A DNA stretch of 64,000 nt from Piromyces finnis (GCA_002104945.1 MCFH01000042.1:186001-250000); one strand, 5' to 3'. Positions 43,569-56,151 are shown, counted from the stretch's first letter. The notes: generated by a model from the sequence alone, not told the origin. Program-made: numbers and translations.

Positions 43569-44146
43569 TGTCAAGAGTTAGAGTGGATTTAGAACTATAA
43601 TTAAGTCTACTAGGTTAGGATAGGCTTAATTATATAGTAAATAATAAATTTTTATAAATAAAAGAGTAATAAATATAGTTTTTTAAGAAATATTTTATTT
43701 AATTTTTATAATATAAGTAAATGATAATTATTAATTTTAAATATTGAATTTACTATATAAAAATGAGTATAATAATCTCACAAAGAACTTCTTAAAGTTG
43801 TTCTTTGTTCAACTTATTTATACTTTCATTTTTAATATAATGTTGATATTAATAAAGTATAATAATAATAATATAATTTTCTTTAAATATCGATATTAAT
43901 AAGTTGTTAAAAATAATATTAATAATTATTTAAATGAATCTTATTTTACTAATTGGTTTGTTTAATATTAATTGAATTGTTACACTATTTATCTCCGGAT
44001 AATAAATAGCTTTCCAATTAATATTTATATTAAATAAACTATTATTAATAAAATATTATTAAATTAATATTTTAATTAATTTAACTAATAATTCAAAATT
44101 ATGAAATTTCATGAAATGTCAAATTTCATGAATTGTGATTTTGACA
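43569..44146 (-). repeat. 3' LTR of F
   Basis: 578 bp; lacks about 64 bp of TA-rich sequence present in the 5' LTR and in the solo copy at 32031. Confidence 0.9.
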
Positions 44147-44671
44147 ACGCCCTTCCACTAAAATTGGATACTAGACAATTTTTTGATAGTGGAATATCTT
44201 ATATTGAATTTAAAATATTGAAATTTTAATATTTTCAAAATTTTTGAAATTTCGAAATGGTCACATGAGGATGGAGGAATGAATTTTAAATGGCCATTTC
44301 GCGAAATTTCAAAAGTTGTCAAAAATTGGTAAAAATGAAATTTTGTTATGAAATACATATATGTATTGTATAAAAAATGTGTTTTTGAAATTTTTTATGT
44401 TGTACAACTGTCATAATTGAAATTTTGAATTTTTTGAAATTTTAAATTTTGATTTTAAAGGGTTTTTTATGTTTTTTGAAAATTTTAAAATTTAATATTA
44501 AAAATATTAATAATAATAAGCTGAAAAATAAATTTTATAATTAAAAAATAGTGAATAGAAAAATTTTTGAAATTTCAATTTTTAAATCTGTGATGGGTTA
44601 AATTGAAGTAATTTTGTATTGTAATAGTTTTCTCTTTTTTTTTTTTTTTTTCATTCTCTCTCTCTTTCTCT

Positions 44672-44701
<30 letters not shown>
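44147..44701 (-). other. 3' region of F with long purine run
   Basis: Between the pol stop and the 3' LTR. On the minus strand it begins with about 70 nt of almost pure A/G (44629-44701), has AT-rich filler and ends with GTGGAAGGGCGT next to the LTR. Confidence 0.7.
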
Positions 44702-44707
<6 letters not shown>

Positions 44708-47700
44708 ATAAGCAATATCAATAGGCTTCCTATTGTTCTTTAAATATAATAAGAAGATATTTTGGTTTCTTGGGTTATCTTCAACTTCACTAGAAGGAAC
44801 CCAATTATATTGAGAACGGTATTTGTATCTAATTTTGTATTCATACCGTTTAAGTTTATAATTAGTTCGAAATCCCGCAATCTCAATGATGTCTTTAATT
44901 GATTCGGGATCCTTTGATCTTGATAAAAATCTTGAAGGAGTAGGAATAAAAGGTTCAAGTTCCGAAATATGGAAGATTGGATGATGTTTTGGGAAAGGAG
45001 AGTTGTGTATATCTATTTTATAATTGTTATTTTCCAAAACATTTAAAACTTTATAGGGTCCATATTTACAAGGAGAAAGTTTTGGAGTTTCTTCCGTAGA
45101 AAAGGATGGAGGAGCTTGAATCCAAACTTTATCGTCAACTTTAAATATAGGAGGTGACATCCTTTTCTTATCGGCATGTTTTTTATATAAATCCTTGGCT
45201 CTAAATAAAACTTCTTTAACATAATTAAAATTATCACAAACATTTCTAATAAAATTATTATTAGTATAGGATTTGTCATAAAGGAAAACATCATCAACAG
45301 GAGGGTGGAATCCATAGTTAATAAAGAAAGGACTTTGTTTGGTAGACTCATTAATAGAATTGTTATAAACAAATTCGGCTAAGTGAATCCATTCAACCCA
45401 GTCATCATGATAATAGGACTTTGAATAACAGCGGAGATATTGTTCAATAAAAGAGTTACATCTTTCAACTTGCCCGACCGTTTCATGATGATCAGTGGTA
45501 GCAATTTTAGTTTTAACTTTAAGTTCTTCCATTAAACTATTCCAAAGATCACTAGTAAATTGTGAACCACGATCAGTATAAATATCAGAAGGCAATCCAT
45601 GAAGTTTGAATATATTTTTAATAAAAGCTGTAGCTGTTTGTTTAGCATCGGGTATTTTCTTAAAAGGAACTAAATGAATCATTTTTGAAAATCTATCTAC
45701 AGTAACCATTAGAACAGTATATCCTTTAGAATCAGGTAAACCACATAAAAAGTCAATTTCAACAAAACGCCATGGTCTATCAGGAGTTTCTAAAGGTTGT
45801 AAAGGATCATATTTTTTGTGTTTATTGAATTTGTTTCTAGTACAAGTTTCACAAGAATTAACAAACTCAGTTACATCTTTATGAATTTTTGGCCACCAAT
45901 AGTTTCTAGTAATTAATTCTTCAGTTCTTTTAATACCCAAATGACCAGCAGCAGGATTTTCATGGTATCGCATAAGTACTTCTAATCTTAAAGCTTCAGG
46001 AATATATATTAAATTATTATAAAGAATCATATTATTTTGAATCTTGAATTTATTCATTTTTCTAAAGGGTCTATAAAAATAACCTTGATTAGCATTATTT
46101 GGTGCAAAATATAATCTAATATCGTTTGCAGTATTATCTGTTTTAGTATATTCGATAACTTTATCAATAAAGTCACTAAGAATTCCCACAAAACATGGAA
46201 TGTTTTTAACATTTTTTATATCTAAAATATGCTCAGGTTTTATTTGTTCATTACCAGAATTATAATCAGGTCTTCTAGAGAGACTATCTGGCTTACCATT
46301 TTTTCTTCCTTGGCGATAAATTAATTCAAAATCATATTCTTGAAAGAAGAGATGCCAACGATGTTGACGTTGATTTTGAATTTTTCCACCTAAAGTATAA
46401 AGTAAATTGCGGTGGTCTGTATAAACTTTTACTTTAAATTTAGCACCTAAAAGTAGATGTCGCCAAGCCGAAAAAGCAGATTTAATAGAAAGAAGTTCTT
46501 TATCTGTAATAGAATAGTTCCTTTCTGTATCATTTAAACTTCTGGAAAAATAAGCAACAGGATGTAGTTTTTTATCATCATCATATTGAGATAAAACGGA
46601 ACCTATTGCGAAATTGCTGGCATCACATTCTACTATAAACGGCCTATTAGTGTCAGGAAAAACTAAAACGGGAGAGGTAATTAATTTATTTTGTAAATTT
46701 ACGAAAGCATCATCACATATCTTATCCCAATGAAACTTAACATTTTTCCTAGTTAAATTATGTAAAGGTTTGGCGATTTTGGCAAAATTATTAACAAACC
46801 TTCTATAATAATTACAAAGACCAAGAAAGTGTTGAACATCTTTAACACATTTTGGTCTAGGCCATTCTTTAATAGCTTCGATCTTCTTTGGATCAGTAGA
46901 GATACCATTACCTGAAATAGTGAAACCTAAGAATTCAACTTCATTTTTATGAAATTCACATTTTTCAAATTTTGCATATAAATTGTTTTGTATTAATTTA
47001 TCTAAAACAGATCTTACATGGTTGATATGATCGTTGAGATTTTCTGAGAAAATTAAAATATCATCCATGTATAAAATAACAAATTTATCCAAATATTCAC
47101 GTAATATTGAATTTATGAATGATTGGAATGTTGCTGGAGCATTTTTTAATCCATATGGCATTACTAAATATTCGTAATGACCAAACTTTGTTCTAAAAGC
47201 AGTCTTATATTCATCACCTTCTTTTATTCTTATCAAATTATAAGCTGATCTCAAGTCCATTTTAGTGAAAATTTTTGAACCCCTAACCCTTTCAATGATA
47301 TCTGAAATTAAAGGTAAAGGGTACGAATTTCTTACTGTTACAGCATTTAACTTTTTGTAATCAATACAGACCCTTAATGAGCCATCTTTTTTCTTCTGGA
47401 AAACAACAGGGTAACCTGCAGGAGATTCAGAGGGCCTAATAAAACCTTTTTTAAGATTTTCATTAATATATTCTTGTAAGGCTTCTTCCTCTTGTCTTGA
47501 TAAAGGATAGATAGGTCCATAATGTAAAGTGGCGTCATTTTCTAGAACTATTTTACAATCAGTTAAACGGTGTGGAGGTAACTTATCAGCTTTTGATTTG
47601 CTGAAAACAACAGCAAGATCTTTATATTCATTAGGGATATCATCCATGATAAGGGTTAGGTCATTTTCTTCATCATCTTCAAAATTTACGACATTTTCAG

Positions 47701-48457
47701 ATAAAAATGAATGGATAAAATAATTGATATCACTCTTATTAAAAGACGTAGAATTATTATCTTTAACTTGAAGATTAGATTTATGAGAGAAATTAGTAGA
47801 ATTATTATTAGTATTATCGGAAAATGAATTATTAAAATCTTTTTTAGAATGAGAAATTTTTAAATTTTTTGAAAAAATTTTTAAATTCTTATTATTGAAG
47901 TGTTTAAAATTATTACAATATAAATGATTATTTTTATAATTAAAATGAATCTTAAATTTCTTCATGAATTTATTTCCAAATAATAAATCCATAGGAATAT
48001 GTTCTGAAACTAAGAATTTTTCTTTAAAAGATATAAAATAAAATTTATTTTTGATAAAAATTTTTAATTGAAATTTTAAATAAACATAATCATTGATATC
48101 AGTAGTAAACCCACTAATACCTTTTATAATCAATTTGTTTTTTAATTTTCTTTTAATTAAATTATATTCTTCTACAAATATGGTAGAAATAAAGTTGCAT
48201 GAGGAACCTGAATCAAGTATTGAATTACAGGTTATTGGAGAATTGGTAATAAAATTAGAGTTGTTATTTAGAAATTCTTTAGGAATATATGAATTAAAGG
48301 TTAGAAATGAATTTAAATTGGGATTTTCTTTGTTCTCTAGAGATGGGAAATTATAATAAATAATTTTTGGTGTATTATGAACATCCATTGACGTCTTATG
48401 GTGTTCATTGTTTAAAAATTTTTTGAAGAAATTTTTTGGGTTTTTGTAGTGGAATAA
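44702..48457 (-). CDS. pol: Pol of element F (PR-RT-RNase H-IN-chromodomain)
   Basis: Open from 48457 in the -1 frame relative to gag; the first ATG at 48388 gives 1228 residues. Numbered from that ATG: protease LDSGSSCNFIS near 57; RT with YMDD near 441; RNase H with VECDAS and TDHRNLLY; integrase HHCC ending CETC; DDE in VEIDFLC, YTDRGSQF and GQVERCNS; GPY motif with HISELEPF; a C-terminal stretch (YEYKIRYKYRSQYNWVPSSE) that fits a chromodomain, which in chromoviruses targets integration to marked chromatin. No internal stop. Confidence 0.95.
48379..48424 (-). promoter_or_regulatory. -1 frameshift signal of F
   Basis: Minus strand, gag frame: A AAA AAT (48424-48418) running into A AAT TTT (48421-48415), then the gag stop (48414-48412). 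Eight nt after the second heptamer is the hairpin GAACACCAT (48406-48398), 9-nt loop, ATGGATGTTC (48388-48379), nine pairs with one bulged A. The -1 frame is pol. Confidence 0.7.
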
Positions 48458-49476
48458 TTATTATTATTATTACCACCATTATTATTAGTTGAATAATTAG
48501 ATTTTAAATTATTATTGTTATTATTATTATTGTAATATTTTTGATAATTGTTTCTATTATTATTATAATTATTGTTATTGTTATTATAAAATGAATTTTT
48601 TCTTCCATGGCTTTTATTATTAATTTGGTTTAACTTTTTATTTGAAATATTGTTTTGTTCAAATAAAATACATCTTGTGAAAATAGCTTCGAGAGTAGTA
48701 GGAAAGTCATATAATCTTTCAATATCTTCTTGATACTTAGGATGAAGACCAGTATAAAACATAAGAGTAACAGCTTCTTGATCCCAGTTAAAATATTGAA
48801 TATATGATCTAAATTCTTCCATATATTCATTAATTTTTCCATATGTTTGTTTCAATTTACTTAGCTTGATCTTAGCTAATTTACGGCTTGAAACATTTGG
48901 AAAAGCGTTTTTTAATTCTCCTAATAATTCGAACATAGTAGAGGGATGAGTATTTCCACTGTATCTTGTTAAATACCAAGTTCTAGCAATTCCTCTTAAT
49001 CTTGTTTTAACAAAATTAATTTTGGCTTCTTCCATCATATGTTTATTAGGATAGGTGCTAAAAGTATCTTCACAAATTTGACAGAATAGTTCAGTTTCAT
49101 GAGGATCACCAGAAAAAAGACCTTGGTCTGGAACTTGATTTATTGGAGTGGAATATTTTGATCTCATTATTACATCAAAATCCAAATCATATTTTGTAGA
49201 TGTAGATGGGGCAACTGAAGGGGTTAGGTCTGGCTGACCACCACTTGGTTTTCCATTCTTATTTAAATACTCTTGAATGGTGTTGATATTGTTAGAGACC
49301 GATTCCAAAACTTGTGCGAAATTAGCAGTATTTCTTTTAATTTCTTGAAACTGAGATTCAATATGTTTTTCAAAGTCTTTAACTTGACTAATAGTAGCAA
49401 AGTTTTCTTGAACGCTGTTCATAATGTCTACAGCAGTAGTTTTAGCATCTTCGCGGAGTTGATTAACTTCATCCAT
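48412..49476 (-). CDS. gag: Gag of element F
   Basis: 354 residues. N-terminal helix-rich part, probably coiled coil (about 1-75); retrotransposon Gag core about 110-275 (FSGDPHETELFCQICEDTF, TRLRGIARTWY, EEFRSYIQYFNWD); Asn-rich tail. No CCHC knuckle is visible, as in Tf1-type Gags. It stops at 48412-48414 and overlaps pol by about 45 nt. Confidence 0.92.
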   Translation of the reverse strand: MDEVNQLREDAKTTAVDIMNSVQENFATISQVKDFEKHIESQFQEIKRNTANFAQVLESVSNNINTIQEYLNKNGKPSGGQPDLTPSVAPSTSTKYDLDFDVIMRSKYSTPINQVPDQGLFSGDPHETELFCQICEDTFSTYPNKHMMEEAKINFVKTRLRGIARTWYLTRYSGNTHPSTMFELLGELKNAFPNVSSRKLAKIKLSKLKQTYGKINEYMEEFRSYIQYFNWDQEAVTLMFYTGLHPKYQEDIERLYDFPTTLEAIFTRCILFEQNNISNKKLNQINNKSHGRKNSFYNNNNNNYNNNRNNYQKYYNNNNNNNNLKSNYSTNNNGGNNNNNYSTTKTQKISSKNF

Positions 49477-49536
49477 AGTTTGCCAAGAGCTAGCAAAGTT
49501 TTATTCTGCCATCCTAAGGTAGTAACCAAAGTTAAG

Positions 49537-49546
49537 GTGAGATTAT
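49537..49546 (-). other. Self-priming site of F
   Basis: Minus strand ATAATCTCAC directly abuts the 5' LTR. It is the exact complement of GTGAGATTAT in that LTR (minus strand, 49759-49750). No TGG-type PBS is found. Confidence 0.65.
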
Positions 49547-50188
49547 TGTCAAGAGTTAGAGTGGATTTAGAACTATAATTAAGTCTACTAGGTTAGGATA
49601 GGCTTAATTATATAGTAAATAATAAATTTTTATAAATAAAAGAGTAATAAATATAGTTTTTTAAGAAATATTTTATTTAATTTTTATAATATAAGTAAAT
49701 GATAATTATTAATTTTAAATATTGAATTTACTATATAAAAATGAGTATAATAATCTCACAAAGAACTTCTTAAAGTTGTTCTTTGTTCAACTTATTTATA
49801 CTTTCATTTTTAATATAATGTTGATATTAATAAAGTATAATAATAATATAATTTAAGTTATACATGTATAATAATATAAATATAAATATTAATAAAATAT
49901 AATAATAATAATAATATAATTTTCTTTAAATATCGATATTAATAAGTTGTTAAAAATAATATTAATAATTATTTAAATGAATCTTATTTTACTAATTGGT
50001 TTGTTTAATATTAATTGATTGTTACACTATTTATCTCCGGATAATAAATAGCTTTCCAATTAATATTTATATTAAATAAACTATTATTAGTAAAATATTA
50101 TTAAATTAATATTTTAATTAATTTAACTAATAATTCAAAATTATGAAATTTCATGAAATGTCAAATTTCATGAATTGTGATTTTGACA
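49547..50188 (-). repeat. 5' LTR of F
   Basis: 642 bp, TGTCAAGAG...TTTTGACA. Confidence 0.92.
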
Positions 50189-50193
50189 TAAAA

Positions 50194-51157
50194 TATTAAG
50201 TTTTTGGATTTGGTTATGCGGCCAGGTCAGAATGTTATCAATTATATAGTAAATATGTTTTTAAGAAATTAAATTTAAATATAAAATAACCCTTTAAACT
50301 TCCAAATGAGAAATTAATATTTATTCTTTAGAATAACTTTTTTATAAAATTTTATTTATTTATTAATAATAATATAAATGATAATATATTTAATAACTAT
50401 ATAATTAAGATTATAACTATAATCTTTACAAAGAATTAAAATCAAATTCAATTCATTCTATTTTATATTCTTTGTTCAGATTATTAAATTGATAAAAATA
50501 AAGTATTACATGTAATATGTTAATAATATAATAAGATTGTTTGTTTGTTTGTTTGTTTGTTTGTTTTGTCATGACATAAAATAAAATAAACATATGATTA
50601 ATCATTTAAACACTTGATCCATTAACCTATTTTATAATAATTAAAATTATTTAATTTATAAATGTTAACCGTTACACCTAAATGGTTTAGTTCTATTTTT
50701 AGTAACAGTCACTATCATTAATTAAATTAATATAATTAGAATTTCTATTGATATCTTTTTAATTTTCGTCAAGTCATAAGAAATGTCTATGATCCATACT
50801 TGATATCATATTAATTTTAATTTACTTATTAAAATCTTCGAATGATCATATCTTCCTTAAATGACCTGTTAGAAGGACCGCGATTATACCAAAATGTAGC
50901 TTTTTCCTTAAGCTTTCTAATAAACCTGGTTTCACAACCGTAGCACTTATTTCGTGTTTGTTTATTTTTGGTTAAGGGTTATAGTGTATTGATATTAAAT
51001 TTTTTGAAATCATAACCCTTTCACTGAACCAAAATTTAAAAGGTGACTTTTAAAGGTGTTTTAAAATAATTATTGGGATTATTTAATTCTAATTATTATG
51101 TTTAATTAATTATAGATATTATCTGAATTTGTTTTAAATCCAGTTAATATCTTCACA
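50194..51157. repeat. G2: solo LTR-like repeat
   Basis: 964 bp, about 98% like G1 by eye, but starts TATTAAG instead of TGTTAAA. TAAAA lies at 50189-50193 and 51158-51162. It ends 64 bp before tRNA-Ala. Confidence 0.75.
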
Positions 51158-51221
51158 TAAAAATCAGGTTTAATAATAATTTTATATTTATTAATTTCAT
51201 TATTTATCATTTTTTTGAGCT

Positions 51222-51293
51222 GGGGATATAACTCAGTGGTAGAGTGCTTGCTTTGCATGCAAGAAGCCTCGGGTTCGATCCCCGATATCTCCA
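51222..51293 (+). tRNA. tRNA-Ala(TGC)
   Basis: 72 nt, full cloverleaf: acceptor GGGGATA/TATCTCC with G3:U70 (the alanine identity pair), D-arm CTCAGTGGTAGAG, anticodon loop TTTGCAT with TGC, T-arm CGGGTTCGATCCCCG, discriminator A, no CCA encoded. Its 3' end plus CCA matches the PBS of A, A' and BC. Confidence 0.97.
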
Positions 51294-53739
51294 GTAATAT
51301 TTTGTTACGTTACAATAAAAATATACTATTTTAATAATAAAAATAAATAGTAAAATATAAATATAAATTAAAATTTAAAAAGTTAAATAAATATTTCACA
51401 AAGAAGAAAAATATTCTCCACTTCTTTAATTCGAATGGAATAGTGATGATTAAATCAGAGCTTGAGAATTAATAATATTAGATCATATTTTATAAAAAGG
51501 AGTAAAATTCAAACAAGAATAATTATGAAAAAAGATCAATTCAGTTAATAAAAGTAATAAATTTAAAATTTAAATGCTAAAAATGGAAACTTATGGATTT
51601 GTGGAATTGTTGGTAGATTATAATTAAAATATTAAATATATCTGTTGTATGAAGAATTTTATTTTAATATTTTTTAATTATAATATGTATTATTAAAAGA
51701 ATTAAGAAATGAATAGTGGGGAAGTTAATGTAATTATTGACTAGTGTAGGTTCATATTATTAAAGGAATCCAATTGTCATTGATAAGGATTTCGCTTATA
51801 TAAATGACATTTATACAAACTAACTAACTAGTAAATAGCACTCCCTTTACGTTTCTTGAGCAATATAAAATATTTAATGCTCTTAAAAGGTTTTTATTTT
51901 GAAATCTTAGAGTTGTCTATATAATTTATTAAATATTGAGTTAAATACAAACTTACAATCAAGAAGAGATGAACAAATATTGAGACAATATCTCTACCAT
52001 TTAATAATAGCAATCAGTCAATCAGTTTCAATTTTTATTCAAATTACGGATTCAATCCTAAATTTAATATTGAAATATCTTTAGATGAACAAAGAGTTAT
52101 AGATATTAAAAAAAAACATTAGACTTTTAATGAAAATCTTGATTTACGGGTTCAGTCCAAAGTTTTATATTGAAATATCTCCAGATGAAAAAAGAATTAT
52201 AGATACTAAAAAAAGAATATTAGAATTTTAATAAAATTCCTGATCAAATCTTGATCAGGATTATATATAAAAAGTATATAATAAGTATACTTATCAAAAA
52301 GTCGAAGAGGAATTCAATCAATAAAGTTTGAAGTCTAAGTGGATGTTTAGTAATTGAATCTCTAAACAAAAATGTTAATAGAAAACTTATAAAAAATTAT
52401 AATTTGGATAAAAATTTATGGATTCTTAAAGACCAAATTTTTAATAAATAAGCCCTAATAGAGTTATGTTGATATATAATGAATTTTTCATAAATACATA
52501 CCGATTATTGAAAGCAAATATTATACTTTAATAAAAATCTATAGCTCTTTAATAAATTAATTATTAAATTAAACACTCATTAACTTTTTTATTAAAAGTA
52601 AACAAATATTACAATCCATATTTTATTATATAATTAAACCTTTTTGTTATAATATTAAAAAATATTTAAATATGGCAACATGATTTTAACTCTTTATTAA
52701 CAATAAACAATTGTATCTTGGTCTGAATGGCAATTTTTGATTGAAATTTTCTTGGCTTAAAGTTATTCTATTATTAAATTGAACATTATAAATAATATAA
52801 AAAATTAATTAAATTCATGATATGGAATTAATTCTTTGTAAAATTTGCTATATTTTTTACTATATTATTTTATTATCACTTTTATTATTTAAATAAATAA
52901 ATTATTTTGAAATTAATTAGTTAACAAAATTGGGATAACATAACATTTTTTTTCTAGTCTAGTTTAATTTCTATTTAATTTAGTATTTAATACTAAGTTA
53001 ATAAGTTTTACAAAAATTTTACAATGATATCTGATTCTTTTAAAGTTATAAATACTATTAATAATAATTCATTGAACTATATTTATAAAATAAAAGATTT
53101 ATCTACTGCTATTATTTCAGAAAAATTATACAATTTTATTATTTTTATTATATTATATATATATTTAAATAATAGAATGACTTTCAATTCTAGTAGTTAT
53201 TGATTATTATTAATTCAAATAGCAGTCATTTGTTGATGTCGTTGAAAAAGATTAGGACCAAGCTTAATGGTGGAACTTCAGAAAGTAATTAAGCATTTAT
53301 TGTGCAATGATTATTACATTCTCATAGTATCATAAGTATTTTTTTATTGACAGCATGTATTTAATTAAAATTTTAATACATGTATTTAAAAATAAATTTA
53401 AAAATTAAAAATAAAAATTTAAAACCATTTTCTGAATCATCTAGAATGTTCAATAACTTTTAATAAAACAGTCATTAAAAAAACAATAAAAATATCATCT
53501 ACAAAATAAATCAACTGGTTTATGAATTCTTCATATTTTGAGAAAATCTAATGAGTAAAACTAAGAACACTATTAAAATTAATATTACAAGGCTTCTTAT
53601 ACAAATTTAAATTCCCATTTAATATATTTAATATGACTAATTCAAAAAATTCAACTGTAAGCTGTGAATATTTTAGATTGAGTTTATAAAGGATATTTTT
53701 AAATCCAAATTTAAATATCCTGTATTTTCCAGATATATG
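51294..53739. other. AT-rich intergenic stretch
   Basis: No convincing gene. Two tandem units of about 100 bp (about 52046-52145 and 52145-52245) both translate, with stops, to a pattern like YGF-PKF-IEIS-DE-R-IDIKK, so this may be a relic of a repeat-containing protein gene. The rest shows nothing recognisable. Confidence 0.5.
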
Positions 53740-54709
53740 AGCATCAATTAGTTTGTAAAAGTCATTTTCCCAATAGTATTTACAGATCTCTTAAGGTGGT
53801 TTATCTTTATTAGTTTTCTTTGCTATATTAAGTGACTTTTTCGTCAAAAAATAATGTAATATTGTTGGAATATTATAATTAAATTGGCAATAATACAAGA
53901 AGATTTTTCCATTTATTGAAACAATATATCTGAGTATTTACACAGAATTTAGCTAATGGAGATATGAACATGTTTTATATAGTTGTATTTGAAGTATTAT
54001 TTAAATTGAAATAAGAATAGTATTTATTATAAAAATAGAATGCTCAATTTTCCAGAATTTAAGCTTTAGTGACAAAGTGCTATTAGAAAAAAAAAGAATT
54101 ACCAGGAGTCCATAATAAACCTAATAAAATTATACAAATATATAAATATATATAATATAAAGAATAAAAAATTTATAGAAAAGAAATAGATAAAGTTTAC
54201 AAAAGAATGTTAATAGAAAAAGATACAAAAAATAAATATTAACAGTGTAATTTAAAAAAAAGAGCATTTAAAAAGAAAAATTACTTTAATTTTTTTAATA
54301 TTCTTTTTTATTTTATTAATAGAAAGAAAACATTACTGAAATCATAAAAAATCGTAAATTAAATGAAAAAAAAAGCTGCCCTCGAAAATAAATAAAAAAT
54401 AGAAATAGAAAAAAAATTAGCTATTGACATTACATAAAACAATAGTATTAATAAGAGATAGGATTCTATGAGTTCTATTTTTGTTGAAATCTAGTAATAT
54501 AACATAGTAAAGACTTTACTTAAAATATAGAAATGAATGCTATATTTTTTAAACCAATAAGAATACAATTGTTGGTAAGAAAGTTTTTAAAAGAGAATGA
54601 AGATTTTTAAACCTTTTTGTACATATTAGATAGAATAGGAGTCAGAGAAAGATTTTCTTCAAATGAAATTCCAAAATAGGTATAGCAAGAACCTTTGGAA
54701 TCGATTACA
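53740..54709 (-). pseudogene. H3: old LINE relic
   Basis: Decayed copy of the LINE at 56-60 kb. The end nearest 54.7 kb still reads CYTYFGISFEENLSL against CYTYLGVPFDKNLSL in H1. Short stretches near 53930 and 53790 align with the H1 DNA. Many stops. It is cut at 54709 by the 3' end of H2. Confidence 0.7.
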
Positions 54710-56151
54710 TTTTTTTTTAAACGGCATCAAATATTTTAAATTTTATTTATTAATTTAATTAAAATTATAATACATGTAATATAAAAAAATTAAAAATTAA
54801 AATAAAAATAAAAATAAAAAAAATATGTTTAAATAAACACAAATGAATAAAAATTGGGTATAATGTATTCTAGTAATTTTAATTAAAGTAAGAAAGCCAC
54901 TATCATACTAAAGTATAATAATTGTATTTGACTTCCAATGGGAAACCGAGCCAAAGATCAAAATTTTGTCATGGAACAAAATTATGATCTCCATTGGTTG
55001 CGCTGGCCCTCCTGGCCTGTCTTACTGTTTCTTCAGCATTGACGCTCTTGGATGTTGCTTCAAACCTTTTGAACATTGACCATTGCTGGCCAATAGCAAA
55101 AGGCATGATTTTGGTTAGAAGTTCCGCGGTTACCGTCAAGAATGGTGTTCCTTCGTTAGTACCAGATTGAATCTGACGCTTATAAAGTTCTTTCCATTCC
55201 CTTGAATTGTAATTAATATTGTTAAAACTTCTTCCCCCAAGAAGGAATTTAAATATTTTACTGCACACACTAGAATAATCATACACGTTAATATTCACCG
55301 GATTATTAGAACTATTACTATCATTAACTAAATTACTATCTAAATTAGAATTATTATCTTCACTATTGCTATCATTACTAATATTATTATTTCTATTATT
55401 GTTATTATTACTATTGTTACTATTACTATTGTTACTATTACTATTGTTATTACTACTATTGTTACTATTACTATTAATGTTATTACTATCTCTACTGATA
55501 TTATCAATTTCATTATTATTGATAGGACTATTGGAATTACGTTGACTGAAAAAATTTAATAGCTGGACTATGGAATCATAATGTTTAATACGGATATCTC
55601 TAAATGTTGGACAATCTAATAACCAATGTTTAATACTTTGAACACCACACTTGCAACATGGACAGTAGTTAGGACAAACTGGATCAACAAATTTAGCAGC
55701 TTTGGCAACTCTAGCATCCAACTTGTATCCGCTTCTTGCTTTCAAGAGCCAGTAGAAGCCATAGGCAAACTCTGGGTACTCATAACATAATTTAATAAAA
55801 TTTTTAGTTTCAATAAACTTATTATCATCATAATATTGCGCTTTGATTGAATTCCCTTTGAGATCTTTCCAATAAAAGTTTTTAACTTCTTTAACATCTC
55901 CATGTTTCTTTAGTTTTTTATCAAGTGTCCTACTTGATTTGCACCACGTGTATTTTCTAAATTTAGGAATGTAATTGACAAGGTGTGAGATAATACAATT
56001 TGAGTTTTTCCATTTGTTAAAACATTTAACCTGAGCTAATGCACATTTGGCTGACAATGGAGGAATATTCAAATCTTTTGAGATAGAGTATAAAGATATA
56101 AACGATACAGCTTTATGAACTCCGGCAACCCATCGTACTCCTTTGTTAACA
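54710..56151 (-). mobile_element. H2: 5'-truncated LINE copy
   Basis: The 3' part of the same LINE as H1, ending in a short poly-A (plus-strand T-run 54710-54718) after GATGCCGTTT. It starts abruptly at VNKG in the region after RT and is cut by the poly-A end of H1. The open frame (54969-56072 from its first ATG) is about 97% identical to the H1 C-terminus. Confidence 0.88.
54969..56151 (-). pseudogene. C-terminal LINE ORF fragment (H2)
   Basis: Open 3' fragment of the LINE ORF: post-RT region, zinc-finger-like CPNYCPCCKCG...HWLLDC, a long Asn/Ser repeat region and the conserved end. It lacks endonuclease and RT, so cannot move by itself. Confidence 0.85.

Larger units (their letters stand above)
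43569..50188 (-). mobile_element. Element F: chromovirus-type self-primed LTR element
   Basis: 6620 bp with LTRs 43569-44146 and 49547-50188 and 5-bp TSD TAAAA (43564-43568, 50189-50193). gag and pol are open and linked by a -1 frameshift site. The PBS is complementary to its own LTR. A polypurine tract GTGGAAGGGCGT precedes the 3' LTR. Probably recent. Confidence 0.92.
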
